A stretch of 64,000 nt of DNA from Tunturibacter empetritectus (GTDB lineage Bacteria; Acidobacteriota; Terriglobia; Terriglobales; Acidobacteriaceae). A program made the position numbers and the translations under genes. Below are positions 8,187-16,649 of this stretch, piece by piece; position 1 is the stretch's first letter, and the number at the start of each line of letters is the position of its first letter. The stretch is from the NCBI RefSeq assembly GCF_040358985.1, contig NZ_CP132932.1:186001-250000 (forward strand), read 5' to 3'. The notes under the pieces were generated by a model. The model saw only the letters and a program-made list of their open reading frames with translations. It did no database searches and had not been told where the DNA came from.

Positions 8187-10903
8187 AATTCCTGCGACGC
8201 TCGCTGATACGCTTGTCGAATCTCGTCACATCACGGACTGCCGACCAACGCCTGCAGGATGAGATCGCCGAACATCTCGCGTTCCAGACAGAGGAGAATC
8301 TGCGCGCCGGAATGTCGCCCGCCGAGGCACGGCGGCAGGCGACGCTTAAACTAGGCGCGGCCCAGGCGATTCGGGAGGGCCATCACGCCGAGCACAGCAT
8401 TCCCTTTATTGAGAATTTGTTCTTCGACCTGCGATACGCGGTTCGCATGCTCCTGAAATCTCCTGGATTCTCTTTCATTGCGATCGCCACTATGGCGCTG
8501 GGCATCGGAGCCACCACCGCGATCTATAGCGTAATCGACGCCACGCTGCTGCACCCTTTGCCGTATCCAAACCCATCCGAGTTGGTGCGCGTTCAGGACG
8601 ACCTTCCGGGCGTAGGCGCGCAAAATGTCGGCATCTCCGTCCCTGAGTGGAGAGACCTCGAGAGTGCCGGGATATTCCAGTCCGTGTCGGTCTCCGGCAC
8701 CGGCGCAGACGTGAACCTGACCGGCAGTGCACAGCCCGAGCGTCTCAGCTACAAGCATGCTACGCCGAATTACTTCACGGTACTCGGTGTAGACGCGCAG
8801 TTGGGTCGTACATTCGATCCGAACGATGCGACTCCCGGCTTCAACCTGGAGGCCGTGATCAGCGACGGGCTCTGGAGGAGAGAATTCGGAGCCGACCCAC
8901 ACATTGTCGGCAAAGCGCTGCGCCTGGACAACGACGTTTATCACGTCGTGGGCGTCATGCCGCGCGGTTTTCGCGATTTGGGCTCAACCAGCGAGGAGCG
9001 AAATACGGAAGTATGGCTGGGAGCCGGCATGGCCGGTCTGCCGTTTCCGCCCCCACGGCGCGGTTTACGTCTGCAGAGTCGAGCGGTCGCCCGCTTGAAG
9101 CCCGGTCTCTCGATTGCGGCCGCGCAGGAGCACCTCGATGCGCTGGTTGAATCGCTGAAAAAGCAATATCCGGAGGAATATCCGTCACAGGCCGCGTGGA
9201 CCGTGCGCCTGACTCCGCTGAGCGAAAGCGTGGTCGGCAGCGTTCGACAATCTCTCATTCTGCTGTTCGGCGCCGTAGGATTGGTCCTCCTGATCAGTTG
9301 CGTCAACGTCGCCAATCTCCTGCTCGCCAGAGCCAGTGTGCGAGGCCGTGAGCTCGCGGTTCGCCAAGCTATGGGAGCGCAAAGAACGCGCCTCATCCGT
9401 CAACTTCTGACCGAGAGTCTGCTGCTCTTCCTGCTTGGCGGGATCGCCGGTTGTGCGATTCTCTTCTTCACGAGGAAGTTCCTGCTGCAGTTGGTTCCGG
9501 AGAGCCTACCGCACATGAGCGACATATCGATCAACTGGGGCGTGCTGGTGTTCGCTCTCGCAGTCTCCGTCGCAGCCGGAACCATCTTCGGGCTTGCTCC
9601 CGCCTGGCTTATGAGCGGTGTCGATCTGATCGGGACGCTCAGGCAGGAAGGCCGCGGGTCTGTAGGTTCACATAGACGCTCGCGCGCGCGCCAGATTCTG
9701 GTCATCAGTGAATTGGCGCTCTCGCTGGTGCTCATGGTCGCCGCAGGTCTTCTGCTGCGCAGCTTTTGGGACTTGTTCAAGGTACAGCCCGGCTTCAATC
9801 CTGACCGCGTTATGGCCATTCAAACCTGGCTTCCGGGGCCTAACGATCCCAGTCAGGATATCTACCGAACCGCGACCCAGGAGTCGGTCTTGCTGCGCGA
9901 GGTTCTTCGCCGCAGCCGAATCCTGCCGGGTGTAGAAGAGGCGGCCATCGGCGACGTGGACGCTCTTCCCCTGGGCCATAGCAATCCAAGCCCACTGCCA
10001 TTGATCCGCGAAGGTATCGAGACGATGGACAATCAGGCACCTGTGATCGATAGCCCCATCGTTTCGCCCGAATACTTTCACCTGTTAGGCATGCCGCTGT
10101 TGAAAGGACGCCTCTTCAGCAACCAGGACCTTGAGGACACGCCCCAGGTTGCGGTCATCAATCAGGCTGCGGCTCGCACCTATTGGCCAAACCAAGACCC
10201 GCTTGGCAAACGTGTCCGCTTGCACTTGGATGCCCGCGAACTGTTGAACTCGGCCAAGCCAGCCTGGACCACGATCGTCGGCGTGATTGCGGATGCTCGC
10301 ACGGAATCGTTGGCCAACGTGGCGACGCCGCAGATCTACCGCAGCATATACCAGCACCCCGCCAAAAGCCTGGCCATCTTTCTTCGCGGACAACTCGATC
10401 CCAGCACCATCCTCGAACAGGAGCGAAGCCAGGTCCAGGCTGTCGATCCGGAACTTCCGGTCTTCCGTGCGGAGGCGCTGGGTGACGTGCTCTCCTCCTC
10501 GCTCTCCGTTAGGCGATTCTCCATGGAAATGGTGGCGTTTTTTGCGGCCACTGCCTTGCTGCTTGCCGGACTTGGAATCTACGGAACTATCTCCTATGTT
10601 GTGAATGAACAAAGACGTGAGATCGCCGTTCGTCTCGCGCTGGGAGCTCAAAGAGGCAATATCCTCAAGATGGTCCTGCGCCGGGGACTCGGACTGGCGG
10701 CCGCTGGTGCCGGCCTCGGTGTAGTGGGTGCGCTCATTGTCTCTCACCTCATGGCTGGACTGCTCTACGGCGTGTCGTCGACCGATCTGCCCACATTTGC
10801 TGGCGTCACCCTTGCACTGGCCACTGTCGCGCTCGCCGCCAGCTATATCCCGGCGCTGCGCGCCATGCGCCTGGATCCAATCACTACACTTCACTCCGAA
10901 TGA
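8183..10903 (+). CDS. Acidobacterial duplicated orphan permease (ADOP, FtsX/MacB type)
   Basis: The ATG at 8183 (MKFLRRSLIRL) overlaps the padR stop by four bases; the open frame extends further upstream, but only inside padR. The 906-residue protein starts with a soluble helical region (about 1-75), then contains two MacB-like units. Each has one membrane helix, a periplasmic core and an FtsX helix bundle. Key stretches are LRYAVRMLLKSPGFSFIAIA near residue 85, the first FtsX block near 350-480 (CVNVANLLLARASVRGRELA) and the second near 780-900 (REIAVRLALGAQRGNI). No ATPase is encoded beside it, as usual for ADOPs. Substrate or signalling role is unknown. Confidence 0.92.
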   Translation: MKFLRRSLIRLSNLVTSRTADQRLQDEIAEHLAFQTEENLRAGMSPAEARRQATLKLGAAQAIREGHHAEHSIPFIENLFFDLRYAVRMLLKSPGFSFIAIATMALGIGATTAIYSVIDATLLHPLPYPNPSELVRVQDDLPGVGAQNVGISVPEWRDLESAGIFQSVSVSGTGADVNLTGSAQPERLSYKHATPNYFTVLGVDAQLGRTFDPNDATPGFNLEAVISDGLWRREFGADPHIVGKALRLDNDVYHVVGVMPRGFRDLGSTSEERNTEVWLGAGMAGLPFPPPRRGLRLQSRAVARLKPGLSIAAAQEHLDALVESLKKQYPEEYPSQAAWTVRLTPLSESVVGSVRQSLILLFGAVGLVLLISCVNVANLLLARASVRGRELAVRQAMGAQRTRLIRQLLTESLLLFLLGGIAGCAILFFTRKFLLQLVPESLPHMSDISINWGVLVFALAVSVAAGTIFGLAPAWLMSGVDLIGTLRQEGRGSVGSHRRSRARQILVISELALSLVLMVAAGLLLRSFWDLFKVQPGFNPDRVMAIQTWLPGPNDPSQDIYRTATQESVLLREVLRRSRILPGVEEAAIGDVDALPLGHSNPSPLPLIREGIETMDNQAPVIDSPIVSPEYFHLLGMPLLKGRLFSNQDLEDTPQVAVINQAAARTYWPNQDPLGKRVRLHLDARELLNSAKPAWTTIVGVIADARTESLANVATPQIYRSIYQHPAKSLAIFLRGQLDPSTILEQERSQVQAVDPELPVFRAEALGDVLSSSLSVRRFSMEMVAFFAATALLLAGLGIYGTISYVVNEQRREIAVRLALGAQRGNILKMVLRRGLGLAAAGAGLGVVGALIVSHLMAGLLYGVSSTDLPTFAGVTLALATVALAASYIPALRAMRLDPITTLHSE

Positions 10904-11343
10904 CTTCCTGGCGCTCCTCGAGATTTGTCTTCGCAGGTTGTGGCCATCCCGATGACCATCTTCGGGATGCTGATGAATTCACCCCACTCGGGGTTCCAGA
11001 GGATGTGTCCCAAAACGCCGTACTCCCAAGATTCCCGCAGGTCGTCAACGAACGCATTATCGCCAAGTCACATAACAAACGCTCCAGACAAGAGAAATCT
11101 TTGGTTTCTGAGTCGAGGGTAGGTAACGGACTATTCGAAACTGAACCTCTACGACCGGACAAATTCCTGTTTGCCGACCATCCGAGAATTTATGGGGAAT
11201 AGAGCTCCTCAGGAATGATGCCCGATGAGCTTGGCGTTAGCGCTTATACACTTCACAAACTACGAACGTTTCCGCCACAAAGTGCGTAGACTTACTTCAC
11301 AGGTGATTTCGCAATCATAAGTGCTGAAAACGCCGTAAAAAGT
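10904..11343. other. Intergenic region, no gene recognised
   Basis: About 440 bases after the ADOP gene. Short frames on both strands have no family features. Together with the pseudogene that follows, this looks like decaying sequence. Confidence 0.4.
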
Positions 11344-11564
11344 ATGCGATTCCCGCTCTTGATCCTGCACATTCTCGATGGCACAATTGGCTTGCTGTCT
11401 GGCACCTTCGCCATTGCGGTCCGCAAAGGAAGCCGCCTACAACGAGCCTCGGGAATGTTCTCACCGTTGCGATGCTGAACTTAGCGTCGAGCGGTCTCTG
11501 TCTCGCTATACTCAAATCGCAGCGGGGCAACATCATCGGCAGCATTAACACCATTTACATTTGA
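11344..11564 (+). pseudogene. Frameshifted membrane-protein remnant (DUF2306-like)
   Basis: From the ATG at 11344 the first frame reads LLILHILDGTIGLLSGTFAI then VRKGSRLQRASG and soon hits a stop. Shifting frame at the GGG around 11451 continues naturally as GNVLTVAMLNLASSG, then LKSQRGNIIGSINT, ending at 11564. The joined protein resembles the N-terminal membrane region of DUF2306-type proteins (helix, then RKGS..HR.SGN.), a group also represented intact at 57928-58614. Loss of one G in a G-run would explain the shift. The remnant stops after about 73 residues, well short of a full protein, so it is probably a true pseudogene rather than only a sequencing error. Confidence 0.65.
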
Positions 11565-11705
11565 CTAGGGGCGGAGTGACACCTCAAGAAAATCTCTCCC
11601 TCGTGGGTGCAAACTACCGGTTTACTTGGAGGCCGAACTACCGGCTCGGACAAGATTTTCCGACGCGCCTTGCTATCGTCAATATTCGTTCTAACGTCAG
11701 TATCC

Positions 11706-11724
11706 TTCTAATGTGATATTAGAA
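11706..11724. promoter_or_regulatory. Perfect 19-bp inverted repeat
   Basis: TTCTAAT-gtgat-ATTAGAA. It lies between the pseudogene and the 3' end of the glycosyltransferase gene and has no obvious client promoter. It may be an operator left from a lost gene. Confidence 0.3.
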
Positions 11725-11824
11725 ATCGGAAAGAGAAAGCATAAAGGACACAGCACCGAATAGGGAGACGCTTTTTACCAAGGCGGTGGGCCGTAGTAAA
11801 CCAGCCGGCAGACTGCACAAGGAC

Positions 11825-12640
11825 CTAGCGGACTTCCGCGCTGCTGACCTTGGCCACCTGCTCCACTTGAGGAGTCACCATTGCGCTGGTGTCCTTCATG
11901 GCGGCGATGGCTTTGTCATATCGGCCGGCCACGAAGTTACCTCGAATGCGCGCCATGTCTTCCAGCATCTTGATGCCGTCTTTCAGGTAGCTCATACGGC
12001 TGCGTTCGTCGTGACCCCAGGTGACCGGGACCTCGCGAATGACATACTTCAGCTTGCGAGCGATGAAGAGGATCTCGGGGTCGAAGCCCCAGCGTTCGAT
12101 GGTCTGCAGACGAAAGATGACCTGAGCGGCGGAGCGCTTGAATGCCTTGAAACCGCACTGGGTATCTTTAAACGGCAGGCCCATGACAGTTCGAGTGACC
12201 CAGTTGAAGCAGCGACCGAAGAACTGCCGATAGAGCGGCTGGTGGATCGTCTGACGAGTCCGGTCCATCCAGCGGGAGCCGATCGCCACGTCTGCCCCAT
12301 CGTTCAAGGCCGCGATTAGGCGTTCCGCCTCTTCCATCGGAGCCGAAAGGTCTGCATCGGTGAACATGACAATCTCGCCTGCGGCCTGAAGAAGGCCGTT
12401 GCGCACCGAGTAGCCTTTGCCGCGGTTACCGGGGTTTTGCACAAGATGAAGACGCGGGTGCTGCGTCATCCAACGTTGCACGATCACAGCGGTATCGTCG
12501 GTGGAGCCGTCGTCGACGACCAGAACCTCGGCATCCCAGCCCTGTTCCGCGACACACGACAACACCCTGTCCAGAGCATTCTCGATACGAGCGCTCTCGT
12601 TGTAGGCCGGAATTACGATACTTAGCTGCGGATGTGCCAT
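11825..12640 (-). CDS. Family-2 glycosyltransferase, dolichyl-phosphate glucosyltransferase-like
   Basis: A GT-A fold glycosyltransferase of 271 residues. The start at 12640 (MAHPQLSIVIPAYNES) places the first strand at the N-terminus as is usual; an in-frame ATG at 12679 is possible. Motifs are LVVDDGSTDDT (nucleotide-sugar binding), GNRGKGYSVRNGL, FTDADLSAP (metal-binding DxD region) and DTQCGFKAF. The pattern resembles Alg5/DPM1-type enzymes that load a sugar from a nucleotide sugar onto a polyprenyl phosphate at the cytoplasmic membrane face. No C-terminal membrane helices are seen. Donor and acceptor cannot be told from the sequence. Confidence 0.85.
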   Translation of the reverse strand: MAHPQLSIVIPAYNESARIENALDRVLSCVAEQGWDAEVLVVDDGSTDDTAVIVQRWMTQHPRLHLVQNPGNRGKGYSVRNGLLQAAGEIVMFTDADLSAPMEEAERLIAALNDGADVAIGSRWMDRTRQTIHQPLYRQFFGRCFNWVTRTVMGLPFKDTQCGFKAFKRSAAQVIFRLQTIERWGFDPEILFIARKLKYVIREVPVTWGHDERSRMSYLKDGIKMLEDMARIRGNFVAGRYDKAIAAMKDTSAMVTPQVEQVAKVSSAEVR

Positions 12641-12828
12641 AACGTCAGACTTTCTTTCAACGATTCCAGAGAGATACACGGAGCGTGTCGCGATTTATCA
12701 TACTGCAATGTTTGACGCAAAAACCGCATCAATTGGCTCTATTTTTCACTTTGCCTGCATCTTTCCCCGGCTAGCTGCTCAACCCGCGACTGCGCACCGC
12801 AATCAAGACGCCTGCTAAACTCCACAAC

Positions 12829-13842
12829 ATGCCGGAAGACTACTCAACACCGCCGCCACCGCCACCGCCGCCATCGTTTTCCAACACGCAAACGCCTGCT
12901 TATCCTTATCCACCACGGCAAGGCTTCCCTCCCCCGCGCCAACGTTCCGCGTGGTTTTATATAGGGATCATCGCCGGTTCCCTGGCCGCTGTGTTTCTGC
13001 TGGTCACGTTTATGGTCTGGGTCACGGCACGTTCGGTCAGCGGACGTTCGGCTGGGCTGGGTTTAAGTTCGGACAGCATCGCGGTAATCGACATCTCCGG
13101 GGCGATTCTCTCTCCTGAAGCCATCGACACGCAGCTGCGCAAGTTTGGGGATGACTCGTCGGTCAAGGCGATTCTGCTTCACATCAACTCGCCTGGCGGC
13201 GGGGCTGCTGCCTCTCAGGAGATCTACCACGAGGTGCTGCGGGTGCGGCAGGAGAGCCATAAGAAGGTTGTCGCCTCCATCGAGTCGGTGGGCGCATCCG
13301 GAGCGTATTACATCGCCAGCGCCTGCGACAGGATCTATGCGAACGATGCCTCCGTTGTCGGGTCAATTGGAGTGATCATGGAGTGGACCAACTATGGCGA
13401 CCTGTTGCGCTGGGCCAAGTTGAAGAACGTGGTCATCCACGCCGGAGAATTCAAGGATGCGGGCGATCCCAGCCGTGATCTGACGCCCAAAGAAGAGGCT
13501 TATTTTCAGTCACTGGTCGATAACATGTACACGCAATTTGTTCATGACGTCGCGACTGGGCGCCATACCACGGACGAGAAGATCAAACCTCTGGCGACCG
13601 GCCAGGTATGGACGGGGCAGCAATCCCTTCCGCTGGGCTTGATCGATAAGGTAGGCGGCTATCGGGTGGCTTTGATCGAGACTGCCAGGGAGGCAGGAAT
13701 CTCCGGCGAACCAAATGTGGTGCGCCCTTCAAAAAATAAGCGCGGGCTGTTTGCTCTGCTCGCCGACGACGGCGAAGACCTGTTCCCGAACCCCAGCCAG
13801 TTGCTGAACCGTGCCCCGGGTTTTTATTTTATGTGGAAGTAA
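12829..13842 (+). CDS. sppA: Signal peptide peptidase SppA (short form)
   Basis: A 337-residue membrane serine protease of the S49 family that degrades cleaved signal peptides. It begins with a proline-rich cytoplasmic segment (eight consecutive Pro near residue 8) and has one membrane helix at about 42-66. The nucleophile is Ser157 in GASGAYYIAS and the general base Lys209 in GEFKDAGDP. The 52-residue spacing equals that of the Bacillus subtilis enzyme (Ser147/Lys199). Substrate-binding glycines are in HINSPGGGA. The length fits the single-repeat bacterial form rather than the 600-residue E. coli form. A rho-independent terminator follows. Confidence 0.92.
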   Translation: MPEDYSTPPPPPPPPSFSNTQTPAYPYPPRQGFPPPRQRSAWFYIGIIAGSLAAVFLLVTFMVWVTARSVSGRSAGLGLSSDSIAVIDISGAILSPEAIDTQLRKFGDDSSVKAILLHINSPGGGAAASQEIYHEVLRVRQESHKKVVASIESVGASGAYYIASACDRIYANDASVVGSIGVIMEWTNYGDLLRWAKLKNVVIHAGEFKDAGDPSRDLTPKEEAYFQSLVDNMYTQFVHDVATGRHTTDEKIKPLATGQVWTGQQSLPLGLIDKVGGYRVALIETAREAGISGEPNVVRPSKNKRGLFALLADDGEDLFPNPSQLLNRAPGFYFMWK

Positions 13843-13891
13843 GATACGGTCCTTCAGTCTTTACCTCGCTAAACCCTGCAAGAACAGAACG

Positions 13892-13919
13892 GAGCCCCGA
13901 AGGAATGGGGCTCTTTTTT
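13892..13919 (+). terminator. Rho-independent terminator after sppA
   Basis: GAGCCCC, an 8-base loop, GGGGCTC, then a run of six T. Confidence 0.9.
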
Positions 13920-14091
13920 ATTGATCTTCCGACCGATAGGCCGGATTTTGCATCCTATGACGCAATACCTGGTCGACTGATTCTTTTGACTTCTTGCACA
14001 ACCTTTTAGCCTCCATCCCGTCTACAATCAACAACAACGGATTGCTTTGCCGGGCCCGATCGCCCTCCCCCTAGTACGAAAGGAACCCACT

Positions 14092-14451
14092 ATGACTAAA
14101 GCCGACCTTGTTGATAAAGTGACCTCTCTTGGAGACCTGACCCGCCGTGACGGGGAGGTTATCGTCGATACGCTCTTCGATGCTGTCATTGGAGCTCTGA
14201 AGACCGGTGACAAGATCGAGATTCGCGGCTTCGGAAGCTTTCGGACCCGCCAGCGAAATGCCCGGACGGGCCGAAACCCAAAGACTGGAGCCAAGGTCGA
14301 TGTTCCAGCGAAGCGGGTTCCCTTCTTCAAGCCGTCGAAGGAACTTCGTGACTCGGTGAATCCGAACGGCGCTGTGAAATCTCGACCTGCAGCTGCGAAA
14401 AAAGCGGTTGACGAAGAGCACATCGACCCACATCATCCCCCGGCAATGTAA
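14092..14451 (+). CDS. HU/IHF-family DNA-binding protein
   Basis: A 119-residue histone-like protein; the ATG at 14092 (MTKADLVDKV) follows AAAGGAAC. The HU fold is complete: two helices, then GDKIEIRGFGSFRTRQRNAR and the DNA-intercalating arm GRNPKTGAKVDVPAKRVPFF with its conserved Pro. A C-terminal tail of about 30 residues (SRPAAAKKAVDEEH) extends the usual 90-residue core. It should bend and compact DNA as a dimer. HU versus IHF cannot be decided by eye. A TACAAT at 14023-14028 may be the -10 box, without a good -35. Confidence 0.93.
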   Translation: MTKADLVDKVTSLGDLTRRDGEVIVDTLFDAVIGALKTGDKIEIRGFGSFRTRQRNARTGRNPKTGAKVDVPAKRVPFFKPSKELRDSVNPNGAVKSRPAAAKKAVDEEHIDPHHPPAM

Positions 14452-14477
14452 CCACGGCGATGCCCATCTTCAAGCTG

Positions 14478-14503
14478 GCGGGTGCTTCGGCACCTGCTCT
14501 TTG
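14478..14503 (+). terminator. Probable terminator between hup-like gene and symporter
   Basis: An 8-bp stem (one G-T pair) closed by a TTCG tetraloop, followed by TCTTT. It sits between two convergent genes. Confidence 0.6.
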
Positions 14504-14522
14504 CTTCGGAGTTTAGTGTCCG

Positions 14523-15914
14523 TCACTCGGCCATTCCTTCTAAAACCACCGCCGAGATCGGCTCCGTGCCGAACTCTCCCTCCCACTTGGCTACAACAAC
14601 GCTGGCGAGGCAGTTTCCCACAACATTGACCGATGTGCGCGCCATATCAGCGAGCGCGTCGATGCCGAGGATGACGAAGATCGGCTCGGTAGGCAGGCGG
14701 AAGGTGGCCGCCGTCGCTAGCAGGACGACTAGCGTTGCACGGGGAACCCCCGCGACTCCTTTGCTGGTCAGCATGAGAGTCACCATCATCAGGAGTTGCT
14801 GGCCAAGCGATAGATGAACTCCCGCTGCCTGCGCCACGAAGATACTGGCAACCGCAAGATAGAGCGTCGAGCCGTCCAAGTTAAAACTGTAGCCCGCAGG
14901 AATAACGAACGCGACGATCCGGCGCGGGACGCCGAGGGCCTCCATCGACTCCATCGCGCGTGGAAGAGCTGCCTCACTGGTCGACGTGGCAAAGGCAATC
15001 GTCGCAGGCTCGGCAACAGCCGCGAGGAATCGCCGAACCGGCACACGAAAAAGCAGCGCAGCCGGCAGCAAAACGAGAAGGCCGAAGCCCACTAAGGCAC
15101 CATACAAAGTCAGAAGAAGTTTGCCTAGATTCACCAGAACTCCAAGACCCATCTGGCCGACGGTGAAGGCCATCGCGGCCCCCACCCCGACCGGAGCGAA
15201 GTACATGACAACATTGGTGAACTTGAACATGACCTCGCTCAGGCTCTCGAACAGGTGCAGAACCGGAGTCCGTCTTTTTTCATCGAGGCTGGCCAGGGCG
15301 ATCCCGAAAAAGACCGCGAAGACGGCCACTTGGAGAATCTGACCTTCGGCGATGGACTTGGCGATATTTTCCGGGAAGACGTGGAGTAGAAAATCCTGCC
15401 AGTGAGTTGGGGGCTGCGATGCGATCGTCTCGCCGGAGGTAGCCGGGGGCAGAGAGAGGCCAACTCCAGCATGGCTCAGGTTGATGGCTGCGAGACCGAT
15501 GACCAACGCCAACGTCGTAACCACTTCGAAGTAGATCAGACTCTTGATTCCCATCCGGCCGACGCTCTTGAGGTCGCCATGACCAGCGATGCCGGTCACC
15601 AGTGTGGCGAGGATCAGTGGCGCGACGATGGTCTTGATCAGCCGCAAAAAGATGTCGCTGAAGACACGGAGGCTGATCGCCAACACGGGCGCATCGAAGC
15701 CAAGCTCGGCCCCGGTTACCATTGCAACGAATATCCAAGGCGTTAGGGAGCGGCGCTGGAGCGCAAACAGAGCCAAGAGCACGATGGCGACACATCGCAG
15801 GGCGACTCCCGCATAGCGAACCGCGGGGCCATGGATCAACCCCTGCAAGATTCCAGCTGAGAGGAAAATCGCAGCCGCAAGCAACAGAAAGCGCTGAAAG
15901 TTCGTCTTTAACAT
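14523..15914 (-). CDS. Dicarboxylate/amino acid:cation symporter (DAACS family)
   Basis: A membrane carrier of about 463 residues of the GltP/DctA type. Family signatures appear in order: FATSTSEAALPRAM (serine-rich hairpin HP1), GYSFNLDGSTLYLA (NMDGT-like motif), TSKGVAGVPRATLV (HP2) and DALADMARTSVNVVGN (substrate-binding Asp and Asn). These carriers import C4-dicarboxylates or acidic/neutral amino acids with H+ or Na+. The start at 15914 (MLKTNFQRFLLL) is preferred; an in-frame ATG at 15989 would add 25 poorly conserved residues. It is transcribed divergently from the next gene across about 80 bases. The substrate is not assigned. Confidence 0.88.
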   Translation of the reverse strand: MLKTNFQRFLLLAAAIFLSAGILQGLIHGPAVRYAGVALRCVAIVLLALFALQRRSLTPWIFVAMVTGAELGFDAPVLAISLRVFSDIFLRLIKTIVAPLILATLVTGIAGHGDLKSVGRMGIKSLIYFEVVTTLALVIGLAAINLSHAGVGLSLPPATSGETIASQPPTHWQDFLLHVFPENIAKSIAEGQILQVAVFAVFFGIALASLDEKRRTPVLHLFESLSEVMFKFTNVVMYFAPVGVGAAMAFTVGQMGLGVLVNLGKLLLTLYGALVGFGLLVLLPAALLFRVPVRRFLAAVAEPATIAFATSTSEAALPRAMESMEALGVPRRIVAFVIPAGYSFNLDGSTLYLAVASIFVAQAAGVHLSLGQQLLMMVTLMLTSKGVAGVPRATLVVLLATAATFRLPTEPIFVILGIDALADMARTSVNVVGNCLASVVVAKWEGEFGTEPISAVVLEGMAE

Positions 15915-15992
15915 CAGGTGCGAAGAATACCAGTCTTCAACAGAAAGCAGATGCTCTCCAAACCCTTTTCGAGCGCTGATAGCATACACACT

Positions 15993-16583
15993 ATGCTACG
16001 CGTAACCCTCAACAGCATCATGTTTTGCGCTATTGCATCTTCTCCCTTGATCGCTCAAACGATCGCTCAGAGCGGTGCCGGGTCGGGGATCATTGCCACC
16101 TCCGGTTTCGACTCCCTAGCACAGAGTCCTGGGATCGTCTCCAACCCGCTATCCCAACCGACTCTTACACCCGGTGCCCTGGTGTTGCTCGAACTGGAAG
16201 GGCGCTTTTCGCAGGCGGTTGCCGAAGGCGGGGGAAAAGCCTTTGGCAGCTGGTTCGCAGAAGATGGAGTTACTCTCAACAACGGTAAGCCTGCGATTCT
16301 TGGCCGCACCGCCATCGCCGCACAGGCTCAGTGGGATCCAAAGACTTATCAGCTTACCTGGACTCCGCAGGGCGCCCAGATGGGCCCTTCCAACGACATG
16401 GGATTCACCTGGGGGCACTATGAAGGCCATAGTAAAGATAAAAATGGCGAGCCCGTGGTGATCTCGGGACGCTACTTCACCATATGGAAGAAGTTACCCA
16501 ACGGCACTTGGAAGGTCGCCCTGGACGCGAGCGCAGAAGAGCCTCCTCCAACGAAGGAGTGCTGCACCCTTCCAAAGCCGTAA
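15993..16583 (+). CDS. Exported DUF4440/SnoaL-like protein
   Basis: From ATG 15993 the 196-residue protein has a signal peptide (MLRVTLNSIMFCAIASS, cleavage near IAQ) and an NTF2-like domain at about 65-190. Markers are LLELEGRFSQAVAEGGG, SWFAEDGVTLNNGKPAILGR and ISGRYFTIWKKLPNGTWKVALD, the DUF4440 pattern. Such cone-shaped domains bind small ligands or act as minor enzymes; nothing visible points to a particular one. A perfect inverted repeat (TAGCATA-cacac-TATGCTA, 15980-15998) spans the start codon and might form a hairpin that affects initiation. Confidence 0.75.
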   Translation: MLRVTLNSIMFCAIASSPLIAQTIAQSGAGSGIIATSGFDSLAQSPGIVSNPLSQPTLTPGALVLLELEGRFSQAVAEGGGKAFGSWFAEDGVTLNNGKPAILGRTAIAAQAQWDPKTYQLTWTPQGAQMGPSNDMGFTWGHYEGHSKDKNGEPVVISGRYFTIWKKLPNGTWKVALDASAEEPPPTKECCTLPKP

Positions 16584-16649
16584 ATCATTGCTGCAACAAA
16601 AGTAGGAGTGCGCAATCCTTTGCACATCCCCTACGATCGAACTGTTGAA

